A stretch of DNA of 64,000 bases from Pseudomonas frederiksbergensis. GTDB lineage: Bacteria; Pseudomonadota; Gammaproteobacteria; Pseudomonadales; Pseudomonadaceae. Made by a program: the position numbers and the translations under genes. The notes beneath the pieces are model-generated. The model worked only from the letters and a program-made list of their open reading frames with translations. It was not told where the DNA came from and ran no database searches. Positions 55,749 to 64,000 of this stretch are shown here, piece by piece. Within the stretch, counting starts at the first letter, position 1; the number at the start of each line of letters is the position of its first letter. Location of the stretch: NCBI RefSeq assembly GCF_003732275.1, contig NZ_MOBM01000019.1, forward strand, positions 1-64,000. Reading direction: 5' to 3'.

Positions 55749-56050
55749 CAGCTGAACCGCCGTTCGCTGTCCGCGAGTTTGCTGCGCACCACTTCATTCA
55801 TGTCCAACCCCAACTCGCTGCACAGCAGCAGTAGATACAGCACGATGTCGCCGATTTCCTGCCCGGCATGGGCGAGCTTGTCTGCCGGCAACTGACGCGA
55901 CTGGTCTTCGGTCAGCCACTGGAAAATCTCCACCAGCTCGGACATTTCCACGCTTGCGGCCATGGCCAGGTTTTTCGGGCTGTGAAATTGCCGCCAGTCA
56001 TTACGGTCGCGAATGGCGTGCAGGCGTTCGGTCAGTTCAACAAGGTTCAT
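55748..56050 (-). CDS. MazG-like nucleotide pyrophosphohydrolase
   Basis: 100 residues, all-alpha NTP pyrophosphatase of the MazG-like (RS21-C6/dCTPase) type. Metal-binding EMSELVEIFQW near residue 35 and EIGDIVLYLL near residue 65 (the E..E..E..D arrangement). House-cleaning of aberrant nucleotides, probably dCTP-like. First gene of the MazG-cmoM-DUF4136 run. Confidence 0.9.
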   Translation of the reverse strand: MNLVELTERLHAIRDRNDWRQFHSPKNLAMAASVEMSELVEIFQWLTEDQSRQLPADKLAHAGQEIGDIVLYLLLLCSELGLDMNEVVRSKLADSERRFS

Positions 56051-56136
56051 CGGGCTCTCCTGAAGGCGTATAGCTTCAGGGGGATGGCGGGTGAAGGCAA
56101 GTGGCAGCGTTGTGCCTGCGCACTTGCGTCATACTC

Positions 56137-56166
56137 AAAAAGATCGCAGCCTTCGGCAGCTCCTAC
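56137..56166. repeat. AAAGATCGCAG repeat, half copy
   Basis: One arm only (AAAAAGATCGCAGCCTTCGG ... CTCCTAC), without a matching partner nearby. Confidence 0.75.
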
Positions 56167-56232
56167 GCAGCACGATAAATAGCCCAAGGTTCGGATCAGG
56201 CAACCACGCCACTACTCCATCAGGACGCACAC

Positions 56233-56526
56233 ATGCAGGTAGAAAGCTTTTTCGAATGGCTCGGCCAGATAATCGGTTCGGCCATCCGGTTCATCATCGA
56301 CGCCCTCAGTGGCCTGTTCAACCTGTTGAGCAACGCCGGCAGCAATTTTGTCGAAGGGTTGGCCCAGGCGCTGGGCATGGACACTTCGATCGTCAGCATC
56401 ATCACGCTGATCATCGGGCTGATGCTGCTGTGGGCAGCGATCCGCGCCTTCATGAACGCGTCGATTATCATGGGGATTATCTGGTTGTTGCTGGGATTGT
56501 GGTTGCTGAGCTGGATTGTTCACTAA
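56233..56526 (+). CDS. Small membrane protein of unknown function
   Basis: 97 residues, AGGA about 10 bp upstream of the ATG. An amphipathic N-terminal part (FFEWLGQIIGSAIRFIIDAL) and two hydrophobic helices near residues 53-70 and 75-96. No family recognised. A length below 100 residues and a clean start support it as real, but it has no informative neighbours. Confidence 0.7.
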   Translation: MQVESFFEWLGQIIGSAIRFIIDALSGLFNLLSNAGSNFVEGLAQALGMDTSIVSIITLIIGLMLLWAAIRAFMNASIIMGIIWLLLGLWLLSWIVH

Positions 56527-56537
56527 CCCCACCGTCC

Positions 56538-56632
56538 CCTGTGGGAGCGAGCCTGCTCGCGATGACGCCGGCACATTCAACATCCGAGTTGACTGTCAGT
56601 CCGCTATCGCGAGCAGGCTCGCTCCCACAATG
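56538..56632. repeat. REP pair (REPIN)
   Basis: Complete inverted pair of the GAGC subtype with about 48 bp between, upstream of the MATE gene. Confidence 0.9.
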
Positions 56633-56688
56633 GATCGATGTAGATTGCGAATGTGTCGCTACAATGCAGCCGCCCCCAAGGAGCCTGC

Positions 56689-58029
56689 ATGTCCAATCTG
56701 ATTGCCGACTGGCGCGACCGTCCGACCCATCGTCGAGTCTGGGCGCTCGCCGCCCCGATGATTCTCTCGAACATTTCCGTACCGCTGGTGGCGCTGGTCG
56801 ACAGTACCGTCGTCGGCCACTTGCCCCATGCTCATCAACTCGGCGCTGTCGCGGTGGGCGCCAGTCTGTATACCTTTCTTGCCTGGGCCATGGGCTTTCT
56901 GCGCATGGGCTCCACCGGGTTCGCCGCCCAGGCTGCCGGGCGCGGGGATGGCGCAGCGTTACGGCAGATTTTGCTCCAGGGTCTGTTGTTGGCCATGGGC
57001 CTGGCCATTTTGTTGGGCGCATTGGGCGTGCCGTTGAGCGGAGTCGCATTGCACTTCATGCAACCGTCGGCGGAGCTGGATCACCTCACCCGCGAGTTCT
57101 TCCACACACGGCTGTTCGGCTTGCCGGCGGCGCTGGCCAGCTACGCGCTGGTGGGCTGGTTCCTCGGCACCCAGAACGCTCGGGCTCCGCTGGCGATTCT
57201 CCTGAGCACCAACCTGGTCAACATCGCGTTGAACCTGTGGTTCGTGCTCGGCCTGGAGTGGGGCGTGGTCGGCGCGGCCCGGGCCTCGGTGATCGCCGAG
57301 TGGACCGGCGCGCTGATCGGCCTGTTCATGACCCGCAAAGCCTTGCGCGCCTACCCCGGCCATATCGCTTGGGCTGCGCTGGCGTTGTGGCAGAGTTGGC
57401 GCCCATTACTGGCGGTCAATCGCGACATCTTCATCCGTAGCCTGGCGCTGCAGTCGGTGTTTTTCCTGATCACCGTACAGGGCGCGCGGCTGGGCGATGC
57501 TACGGTCGCCGCCAATGCGTTACTGCTCAACGGTCTGCTGCTGACCGCCCACGCCTTGGACGGTTTGGCCCACGCAGTCGAAGCACTGTGCGGACACGCC
57601 ATAGGTGCTCGCGACCGCGAGGCCCTGCGCCGCTCACTGGTGGTGGCGTGCGGTTGGTCGTTGCTGGCGAGTATGGGGTTTGCCTTGTTGTTTCTGTTCG
57701 CCGGGCACCTGTTCATCGAGATGCAGACGGACATCCAGAGCGTGCGCGACACCGCCTTCCTTTACCTGCCTTACCTCGCGGTGCTGCCGCTGATTGCTGT
57801 CTGGAGTTACCTGCTCGACGGCCTGTTCATCGGCGCCACCCGCGCCCGGGAAATGCGCAACGCCATGCTGCTGACGGTGATCCTGCTGCTGCCCTTCGCC
57901 TGGGCGCTACAAGGCTTGGGCAACCATGGACTGTGGATAACTTTCCTGTTGTTCATGTTGCTGCGCAGCCTGACCCTGGGCGCGTTCGCCTGGTACTTGC
58001 GCAAGCACGACAGTTGGTTCGCCGGATGA
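56689..58029 (+). CDS. MATE-family efflux transporter (DinF/NorM type)
   Basis: 446 residues from the ATG at 56689 (AAGGAG upstream), twelve membrane helices. MATE features: PMILSNISVPLVALVDSTVVG near residue 23, MGSTGFAAQAAGRGD near residue 74. The DinF subgroup is favoured by length and by the GLAHAVEALCGHAIGARD segment near residue 290. Drug or metabolite export driven by Na+ or H+. Convergent with the DUF4123 gene. Confidence 0.9.
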   Translation: MSNLIADWRDRPTHRRVWALAAPMILSNISVPLVALVDSTVVGHLPHAHQLGAVAVGASLYTFLAWAMGFLRMGSTGFAAQAAGRGDGAALRQILLQGLLLAMGLAILLGALGVPLSGVALHFMQPSAELDHLTREFFHTRLFGLPAALASYALVGWFLGTQNARAPLAILLSTNLVNIALNLWFVLGLEWGVVGAARASVIAEWTGALIGLFMTRKALRAYPGHIAWAALALWQSWRPLLAVNRDIFIRSLALQSVFFLITVQGARLGDATVAANALLLNGLLLTAHALDGLAHAVEALCGHAIGARDREALRRSLVVACGWSLLASMGFALLFLFAGHLFIEMQTDIQSVRDTAFLYLPYLAVLPLIAVWSYLLDGLFIGATRAREMRNAMLLTVILLLPFAWALQGLGNHGLWITFLLFMLLRSLTLGAFAWYLRKHDSWFAG

Positions 58030-58041
58030 CGAGGGTCAGCT

Positions 58042-58839
58042 TCAGGGTTGATCGGTCTGCCACAGGTTGCGCAGGCTATCGAGACGCTCTTGCTGGGTGA
58101 ATCCCGGCAACGACTGCACGGGCACTGCGTTGGGGTGCTGCAAGCGCAACCATAACCAGCCATCGAGCACCGCACGTTCGCTGAAACCCAGTGCCAGCCC
58201 TTCCTGCAGGTAAGTCCACAAGCTGTTGTAGTCGGAACCGGTGGATCGGCTCCAGCGCCAGGTGTGTTGTTCCAGCAGGCAGGTTTGCAAGGTGTCTCGC
58301 TGACGCAGGCTGAGGTTTTCTTCGATGGCCAGCGGCCGGACGGCAAGCCGCGGATTGAACAGCTGCTGCCAGCCCTGACAGCCTATGGCCCGGTCGGCCC
58401 AGGTGCCGCCGAACCAGCGCAACTGATCGATCGGACCGAGCCAGCGACTCAACTCCTGCGCATCGCAGGCATCGAAAAAATAACTCGCCGTGTGTGGATT
58501 GTAGTAACTCAACAAGGCCCGGTGATGCAGACCCAAGGTGACCGCGAGCATGCGTCGCAAATGCTCCAGCAGCTGCGATGAAGAGGCTTCACTGACCAGC
58601 AGCAACCCGCTCCAGGCATGTGGCGCACTTTGGCACAGCTCGGCCAGTGCCGGGCATTCGCGAAGGTCGACCAACACTGGCCCGTGCTCACGCAAGGGGT
58701 GAAATTCGGTGCCTTCGAACAGACGGAACCATCGGGCATGAGCAAACTGTTGCCGCAAACTCGCGCCGGCCTGAGGCACGCCCGGCACGTCGAGCAACAG
58801 CCATTGCGGGGTCGGGTCGACCGCTTGAGCGGCGATCAT
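58042..58839 (-). CDS. DUF4123 domain protein (T6SS effector adaptor)
   Basis: 265 residues from the ATG at 58839, which overlaps the vgrG stop (ATGA); an in-frame start further upstream at 58932 lies inside vgrG. DUF4123 members (Tap/TEC chaperones) load effectors on VgrG. Motifs seen: WLLLDVPGV at the start, LVDLRECPALAELCQSAPHAW, YYNPHTASYFFDAC. An effector and immunity gene would be expected next, but the following gene is a convergent MATE exporter. Confidence 0.85.
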   Translation of the reverse strand: MIAAQAVDPTPQWLLLDVPGVPQAGASLRQQFAHARWFRLFEGTEFHPLREHGPVLVDLRECPALAELCQSAPHAWSGLLLVSEASSSQLLEHLRRMLAVTLGLHHRALLSYYNPHTASYFFDACDAQELSRWLGPIDQLRWFGGTWADRAIGCQGWQQLFNPRLAVRPLAIEENLSLRQRDTLQTCLLEQHTWRWSRSTGSDYNSLWTYLQEGLALGFSERAVLDGWLWLRLQHPNAVPVQSLPGFTQQERLDSLRNLWQTDQP

Positions 58840-60158
58840 GCCGCACCGCTCTGGCCGAGCTGCAGCGCCGCCCGGCAGGTACAAAAAGACTGCGCGCAAT
58901 GACTGAAACTGCCGCCGCCTGGCAGCAGGCACAGGAGCACCAAGGGTTCGCTGGATTGCAGCAAGCCCTGCAAGCCCTCGAGCGCCGGGCTGGCATCGGT
59001 CGTCAAGGAGGGTTGCAGGTCGGGTATGACCGGCTCTGCACTGGAGGCTGCGCCGGGAAGAAATCCGCTGATCAAGGGTTGATCCGGATCGCCTTCGATA
59101 AAGCTCACCAGCACTTGCGCCCCTTCACTCAACGGCAGGGTGCCCGCGCCTTCCAGCTCGGGAGCCAATGGCAACCAGCAGTGGCTGGGCGCTGCGCCCT
59201 CCCCTTGGTAAAGCCAGTCAAACTGCACGGCAACCGGTCTGGCCAGATCCGGTTGAGACTCATCGACCTCGACCACCCACGCCCGCTGCAGACTATGCAT
59301 CCTGGGTTTGACGATCGAATGAGGCGCCACGAAAGGCATTTCCTGCACAACGGCGCGCACTTGGTTGCTATAAGGAAGCCCCGGTTCCTGTCCACCCTGA
59401 TGCTCTACATGGGTCAGTAGCCAGAGACGATTCCAGTCCATACACGGATGGCCGGACAACGGCATCAGTTGACCGCTGTGCAGCGTCGCCAGATTCGTCT
59501 GGCCTTCGGCGATTTGCCCGCAGCCGTGAAGCTTGAACTGATGCACACCTGGCCGTTCGTTCTCACCCTCGAAGACGCTCTCTTCGCCACGGCTGAATTG
59601 CCCCAGGCCATCACCGAAAACCAGACAGTGTCCGCGTGCGCAGTGTTCGAAGTAATAATGAAGCCGCTCCTGGGCGCACAGACGCTGGAGAAATTGCAGG
59701 TCTGATTCCCGGTACTGCGTACAGAAATCACGGGACGGGTAATCGCCGTTCAGGTCGAAGCGCCGATCCTTGCCGGCAATGCCGTGCTCCTTGAGCACCT
59801 GAGCGAGAATCTCCGGCACCGAGCGCTGGCTGAAGATTCGCTGATTGAATCGCTGCGCCAGACACGCCAGCCTGGGGCCCAGACGGACACGACATAGACT
59901 GGGCTCACTACCATGGCCGAGCTGAACGAGGCCAAGCAACTGCCCGTGAACACCCTGCCCCAAGGGCCCGAAGTGCAAAAAGGCCGAGCGATACAGCAGG
60001 CTTGCGAGGTCCAGCGTCGGGTCATCGTTCAGCAGATCCACGTCGAACACAAAAGGCTCGCTGATGGCTTCACTACCGGTAAAGGCCAAGACCTCAAAGG
60101 AGTCGGGAAGACCCGCTATATCCAGACGAAATGACGGTTCGTTGACTGGATCGAACAT
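58836..60158 (-). CDS. Short VgrG-type T6SS spike protein
   Basis: 440 residues. A gp27-like phage_GPD domain covers about residues 1-300 (YRESDLQFLQRLCAQERLHYYFEH) and a gp5-like OB domain about 300-385 (LPLSEGAQVLVSFIEGDPDQPLISG). The long beta-helix and extensions of full VgrGs (650 residues or more) are missing; it ends soon after the OB fold with a Cys-containing tail. Alone with its adaptor and far from any T6SS core genes in this window, an orphan vgrG unit. Confidence 0.88.
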   Translation of the reverse strand: MFDPVNEPSFRLDIAGLPDSFEVLAFTGSEAISEPFVFDVDLLNDDPTLDLASLLYRSAFLHFGPLGQGVHGQLLGLVQLGHGSEPSLCRVRLGPRLACLAQRFNQRIFSQRSVPEILAQVLKEHGIAGKDRRFDLNGDYPSRDFCTQYRESDLQFLQRLCAQERLHYYFEHCARGHCLVFGDGLGQFSRGEESVFEGENERPGVHQFKLHGCGQIAEGQTNLATLHSGQLMPLSGHPCMDWNRLWLLTHVEHQGGQEPGLPYSNQVRAVVQEMPFVAPHSIVKPRMHSLQRAWVVEVDESQPDLARPVAVQFDWLYQGEGAAPSHCWLPLAPELEGAGTLPLSEGAQVLVSFIEGDPDQPLISGFLPGAASSAEPVIPDLQPSLTTDASPALEGLQGLLQSSEPLVLLCLLPGGGSFSHCAQSFCTCRAALQLGQSGAA

Positions 60159-60391
60159 CGGCGATTCTCTACAGGAGGGGCGGCCGGGGATTCTCGCTGA
60201 GAGACATGGCCGAGTAGAGTGCCGAAGTACAACTTAGGAAATGACCTACGTGAAAAGAAGACCACATCGCTTGGATAGCCCAGTATGTGGGTCATTTCGC
60301 TTGAAAAAAGAGAAGCTCCGCACCAGGTCATCTGAAATTTCCGCAACGCGCGGAGAATTTTCAGACAACCCGATGGGCGCGGTGCCTTACC

Positions 60392-62305
60392 TCAAGAAGA
60401 CAGGTAAGACGAACGGGTCAGGCCCAGACGCAAGGCATCGAGGAACTGGGTACGCTCGGCGGCGCTGATGCGGGCACTGGCGCATTTGTCGCGGTAGTGG
60501 GTCATCAGTTCTTCCGGCGACAAGTGTACGTAACGCAGCATGTCTTCGATGGTGTCGTGGGTCTCGATACCGGCGTGGTACACGCTGCCGTCGGCGTTCT
60601 GATAGATGTTCACCGAGTCGGTGTCACCGAACAGGTTGTGCATGTCGCCAAGAATCTCCTGGTAGGCCCCCACCAGGAAGATCCCCAGCAGATAGTCTTC
60701 ACCTTCGTTCAGACCGTGTACCGGCAAGCTGGTCTCGATGCTCTGCTCGTCGACGTATTGCTTGATCTTGCCGTCGGAGTCGCAGGTCAGGTCTTGCAAC
60801 ACCGCACGGCGTAATGGCTCTTCGTCGAGACGGTGCAGCGGCAGGATCGGCAGGACCTGGCCGATGGCCCAGGTGTCCGGCAGGCTCTGGAATACCGAGA
60901 AGTTGCAGATGTACTTGTCGGCCAGCTTGTCGTTGAGTTCGTCGAGCACCTGACGGTGGGAACGTTGACGGGCCTTCAAGGAGTTGTGCAGGCGACGGCA
61001 AACGGCGAAGTAGCATTGCTCGGCCAGGGCTTTTTGCGCCAGGGTCAGCTTGCCATCGGCGTATTGGGTGGCCACGTCGCTCATGTAGTGCGTGGCGCGC
61101 CAGTAGGTCTCGGTGACCATTTCGATGTCGGTCGGGCCGAGCAGATCAACCAGCCACTGCACGGTTTCCGGCAGCTCGTCCTTGTTATCGATCTTCGGCA
61201 CGTCGTCGTTGTGTTTTTCGACGTCGGTTACCTGAACCACCAGCATGGCGTGGTGAGCGGTCAGGGAGCGGCCGCTTTCAGAGAAGATGTTCGGGTGCGG
61301 CAGGCTCTGCGCGTCGCAGAACTCCTTGAGCATCCCGACCACGACACCGGCGTAATCGTCCATGTCGTAGTTGATCGAACTGGCATTACGCGAGTGAGTA
61401 CCGTCGTAGTCCACGCCCAGACCGCCGCCGACGTCGATGTGATCGACCGGCAGGCCAAGGTTGCGCAGCTCACCGTAGTAACGGATCGCTTCCTTGAAGC
61501 CGTGCTGGTAGTCCGCCAGGTTGGCGATCTGCGAGCCCATGTGGAAGTGCAGCAGGCGAATGCCCTGATCCAGACCGGCAGCGCGGAAACGCTCGACCAC
61601 CGACAGCAGTTGCGCCGCCGACAGGCCGAACTTGGATTTTTCACCACCGGTGTCTGCCCACTTGCTCGACGCCAGGGATGACAGACGCACGCGCAGGCCG
61701 ACCTGCGGCTTGACCTTGAGCGCCGCCGCTTCTTCGATCACCAGACCGACTTCGGATTCTTTCTCGATCACGATGAACACGTTGTGACCAAGCTTCTGGC
61801 CCATCAGCGCCAGACGGATGAACTCGCGATCCTTGTAACCGTTGCAGACGATGGTGCCGCCCTTCGGCGCCAGCGCCAGCACCGCCAGCAGTTCCGGCTT
61901 GGAGCCGGCTTCCAGACCGATGGAAACGTTCTGGGTGGCGATGATGTTTTCGATCACCGCTTCCTGCTGGTTGACCTTGATCGGGTACAGCGCAGTGTAC
62001 TTGCTCTGGTATTCCAGGCGCTCGATGTTGGCGTCGAACGCACCGGTCAGCTGACGTACGCGGTCTTGCAGGATGTCTGGGAAACGCACCAGCAACGGCA
62101 AGGACAAACCGCTTTTGCGCAGTTGGTCGACTTGCTCGAAGAGGTCGATAGGCGAACTGGTCGGGCCGTTCGGACGAACTTCGACGCGACCGGCGTCATT
62201 GATCGCGAAATACCCGGCCCCCCAATGGCGAATCCCGTAAACACTGCGGCTGTCCGCAACTGTCCATTGGCTGCCATCGTCTTTGCGTGTGCGTCGTACG
62301 GACAT
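60392..62305 (-). CDS. speA: Biosynthetic arginine decarboxylase
   Basis: 637 residues, the usual length. PLP-dependent decarboxylase of the SpeA type: PLP lysine K110 in [14 protein letters not shown] near residue 206, [11 protein letters not shown] near residue 252, and [13 protein letters not shown] near residue 340. First step of agmatine/putrescine biosynthesis from arginine. Stands alone on the minus strand next to SUI1, as in P. aeruginosa (PA4839-PA4840). Confidence 0.95.
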   Translation of the reverse strand: MSVRRTRKDDGSQWTVADSRSVYGIRHWGAGYFAINDAGRVEVRPNGPTSSPIDLFEQVDQLRKSGLSLPLLVRFPDILQDRVRQLTGAFDANIERLEYQSKYTALYPIKVNQQEAVIENIIATQNVSIGLEAGSKPELLAVLALAPKGGTIVCNGYKDREFIRLALMGQKLGHNVFIVIEKESEVGLVIEEAAALKVKPQVGLRVRLSSLASSKWADTGGEKSKFGLSAAQLLSVVERFRAAGLDQGIRLLHFHMGSQIANLADYQHGFKEAIRYYGELRNLGLPVDHIDVGGGLGVDYDGTHSRNASSINYDMDDYAGVVVGMLKEFCDAQSLPHPNIFSESGRSLTAHHAMLVVQVTDVEKHNDDVPKIDNKDELPETVQWLVDLLGPTDIEMVTETYWRATHYMSDVATQYADGKLTLAQKALAEQCYFAVCRRLHNSLKARQRSHRQVLDELNDKLADKYICNFSVFQSLPDTWAIGQVLPILPLHRLDEEPLRRAVLQDLTCDSDGKIKQYVDEQSIETSLPVHGLNEGEDYLLGIFLVGAYQEILGDMHNLFGDTDSVNIYQNADGSVYHAGIETHDTIEDMLRYVHLSPEELMTHYRDKCASARISAAERTQFLDALRLGLTRSSYLSS

Positions 62306-62442
62306 CGAAGTCCCCTATAAAGAAGTCATAGAGCGTCGCCTTAAGTTCAGGCCGGCGCAGTCTAAAGAATGAAAATGACGGTTCGTCAACGAGGGGGTAG
62401 ACCTCGCTGACCGCAGTGAGTTTAGAAACCGGTCATGAACAG

Positions 62443-62522
62443 GCTCTGTGAAAACCATGGAGACGACACCAGACCTGAATGAAATCGGGACTGGATCAAG
62501 CCGCGGGTGGTTTTCACAGAGG
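62443..62522. mobile_element. MITE-like element with 14-bp inverted ends
   Basis: CTCTGTGAAAACCA at 62444-62457 and its exact complement TGGTTTTCACAGAG at 62508-62521 enclose 50 bp without a gene. The outer base pair differs. The size of about 80 bp and the ends resemble a deleted insertion sequence or MITE. It lies 4 bp after the SUI1 stop, so a role as a stem-loop terminator cannot be excluded. Confidence 0.45.
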
Positions 62523-62525
62523 CTG

Positions 62526-62897
62526 CTAGCCGCCGGACTTCTTCGCCTTGAAACCGTGTTTGATCAGCTCGGCCAAGAGTAGCTCGACATGATCGCCCTG
62601 GATTTCGATGATTCCGTCTTTCAACGCCCCGCCGGTCCCGCAACGTTTTTTCAACGTGGTGGCCAGATCCTTGAGCGCGTCTTCGGCCAACGGCACGCCG
62701 GTGATGGTGGTCACCGTCTTGCCGCCACGACCCTTGCTTTCGCGACGCACGCGAGCGATGCCGTCGCCGGCCGGGATAACGGTTTGTTTGCAGATGCAGG
62801 CATCCACCGGTTGACTGCAATCCGGGCAATGACGACCTGCATCGGTGGAAAATACCAGGCCACCAAGGGCGGCGAAGGATGCGGCTTTTTTGGCCAC
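62526..62897 (-). CDS. SUI1/YciH-type translation initiation factor
   Basis: 123 residues from a GTG at 62897 (AGAGG 8 bp upstream), matching the family length; a longer frame to 62960 has no ribosome site. N-terminal zinc-ribbon-like CPDCSQPVDACIC, then the SUI1/eIF1 domain (RVRRESKGRGGKTVTTITG, GGALKDGIIEIQGDH, LIKHGFKAKKSGG). Related to eIF1; the bacterial function is only loosely defined. Neighbour of speA. Confidence 0.92.
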   Translation of the reverse strand: MAKKAASFAALGGLVFSTDAGRHCPDCSQPVDACICKQTVIPAGDGIARVRRESKGRGGKTVTTITGVPLAEDALKDLATTLKKRCGTGGALKDGIIEIQGDHVELLLAELIKHGFKAKKSGG

Positions 62898-62998
62898 CGG
62901 CAATCCTCTTGGGAGGACAAAGACTGGTCGTGGCAGATGCCATCGACCGCGAAGCCCCACTCAGGCAGGGGCAGCGCTACTGAAACGGAAAACCCGGT

Positions 62999-63089
62999 GT
63001 AGGAGCTGACGAGTGCAACGAGGCTGCGATCTTTTGATTTTGACTCAAAAGCCAAAGTCAAAAGATTGCAGCCTGCGGCAGCTCCTACA
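62999..63089. repeat. AAAGATCGCAG hairpin repeat, reversed and diverged
   Basis: GTAGGAGCTGACGAGTGCAA...GATCTTTTGATTTTGAC and the complement AAAGATTGCAGCCTGCGGCA. One arm carries an extra CGAGTGCAACG segment, so the arms no longer pair perfectly. Confidence 0.8.
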
Positions 63090-63171
63090 ACAAGCATTAC
63101 CGGTTCAGCTTGAAAAGGTCGCGCAGTGTAACGGCAAAAACGCCGATTGCTAAGAGCCAATCGGCGCCAAT

Positions 63172-63741
63172 TTATAGCTCTTTTGCGACGTTATTCCCTT
63201 GGGCGCGAAGATAGCGCTGCAAGGCCGCCAGAGAGTCCGGGCAATAAGGCTTCTGCGTGATTTCCAGCAGAACCTGATCGATCGGGATGAAGCGCGCTTC
63301 AAGCACTTCTTCCGGCTGCAGGATCAACGGGCCGTCCCACACCGCCGAAAACGCCGAACACCAGAGTCGGTTGCCGGTGTCCTCAAAGAAAAAGTGATCA
63401 TGGGCGGTCAGTTCCACACCGCTCACGCCCAACTCCTCTTCCAGCTCACGGGCCGCCGATTCGGCGTAAGTCTCAGTGGCCAGCACCATGCCGCCGGCCG
63501 CCACGTCCCAGTAACCGGGGTATATCGCTTTGCTCAGGGTGCGCCGATGTACGCACAGTTCACCGGCAGAATTGAACAGCATGATGTAGGTGCCGCGCCC
63601 GATCAGCTCGCGTTCGCGCAGCTCGGAGCGGACCAGAGCGCCGAGCAGGTTATCCTGCTCGTCGACCCAGGCGATTTGTTCGGCATCGGAGGCCGCACGA
63701 TGGGCGGCCTCACGCATGTCATCAACGGAGCTATCGACCAT
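63172..63741 (-). CDS. NUDIX hydrolase (YfcD-like)
   Basis: 189 residues. A complete Nudix box lies at residues 82-104 (GGMVLATETYAESAARELEE, followed by ELG). The N-terminal WVDEQDNLLGALVRSELRER and RGTYIMLFNSAGELCVHRR resemble the YfcD/IDI-like subgroup. Hydrolyses an unidentified nucleotide-linked phosphate. The start is 3 bp from the stop of the DUF2333 gene, so the two are co-transcribed. Confidence 0.9.
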   Translation of the reverse strand: MVDSSVDDMREAAHRAASDAEQIAWVDEQDNLLGALVRSELRERELIGRGTYIMLFNSAGELCVHRRTLSKAIYPGYWDVAAGGMVLATETYAESAARELEEELGVSGVELTAHDHFFFEDTGNRLWCSAFSAVWDGPLILQPEEVLEARFIPIDQVLLEITQKPYCPDSLAALQRYLRAQGNNVAKEL

Positions 63742-63744
63742 GAC

Positions 63745-64000
63745 TCAGCCCTGATTGAGCAGTTGACGCAAATCGATCACCGCTGCGTTGGCCCGGGAGA
63801 TGTAATTGGCCATGACCAGCGAGTGGTTGGCCAACACACCGAAGCCGCTACCGTTGAGGATCATCGGGCTCCAGACCGGTTCTTGCGAGGCTTCCAGTTC
63901 ACGAATGATCTGGCGCACGCTGACCGTGGCGTTCTTCTTGGCCAGCACATCGGCGAAGTCGACTTCGATAGCGCGCAGCAGGTGGGACAACGCCCAGGCT
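63745..64000 (-). CDS. DUF2333 family protein, C-terminal part (cut by window edge)
   Basis: The frame is open from the right edge; the visible 84 residues are the C-terminus, beginning AWALSHLLRAIEVDFADVLA and ending in AAVIDLRQLLNQG. They match the conserved end of the DUF2333 family of Pseudomonas inner-membrane-associated proteins; function unknown. The start lies outside the window. Linked to the NUDIX gene downstream. Confidence 0.85.
   Translation of the reverse strand, partial: AWALSHLLRAIEVDFADVLAKKNATVSVRQIIRELEASQEPVWSPMILNGSGFGVLANHSLVMANYISRANAAVIDLRQLLNQG

Overview
The window reads as a chromosomal segment of a Pseudomonas, most likely from the P. fluorescens group. Four things point there: GC-rich codon use; gene content typical of the genus (bauA/bauC, a PprA/PprB-controlled Flp/Tad pilus, a PA4780-type RIO kinase, speA, SUI1, DUF6124, DUF2333); very many REP/REPIN palindromes; and a second family of Pseudomonas intergenic hairpins. 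I see no tRNA, rRNA or CRISPR array, and no complete insertion sequence.

Region 1 (1-17.8 kb) is nitrogen and nucleobase salvage. The minus-strand pair bauC-bauA (beta-alanine to malonate semialdehyde to acetyl-CoA) is divergent from a LysR regulator. Next come a RutR-type TetR regulator, a YigZ protein, a three-gene nucleoside/purine ABC importer (ATPase and two permeases), 8-oxoguanine deaminase, a ChaA-type cation/proton antiporter, the BMP-family binding protein that probably feeds the importer, a 2-oxoglutarate/Fe(II) oxygenase and an adenine/adenosine deaminase. The theme is uptake and deamination of purines together with catabolism of beta-alanine, the end product of reductive pyrimidine breakdown. 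A MerR regulator, a small membrane protein and an SDR sit inside this region.

Region 2 (17.9-38.5 kb) is mixed housekeeping and accessory metabolism. It has an MFS permease with an ArsR-type regulator, a LysR/quinone-oxidoreductase pair, an unlisted 56-residue ORF, Bcr/CflA efflux, and a copper module (copZ, a secreted small protein, copA, cueR) with two recognisable CueR operators. Then follow another MFS protein, the RIO kinase, a dCache chemoreceptor carrying the amino-acid-binding motif, an AraC/SBF-transporter pair, and a thiolase, FabG-like reductase and MaoC hydratase trio.

Region 3 (38.5-53.6 kb) is the Flp/Tad pilus locus: a receiver-only regulator, flp, rcpC, tadZABC, a DUF6124 gene, pprB, fppA, tadE, pprA and tadG. 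No secretin (rcpA) or tadD is present. A 23-codon ORF stands where rcpA would be expected. The block from the receiver gene to DUF6124 is bracketed by two directly repeated 337-bp intergenic elements, about 95% identical, whose differences include compensatory changes in predicted hairpins. This is the most unusual structure in the window.

Region 4 (53.6-64 kb) holds two DUF4136 lipoproteins, cmoM, a MazG-like pyrophosphohydrolase, a small membrane protein, a MATE exporter, an orphan short VgrG with a DUF4123 adaptor but no visible effector, arginine decarboxylase speA, a MITE-like inverted-repeat element, SUI1, a NUDIX hydrolase and the C-terminal end of a DUF2333 gene that runs off the window.
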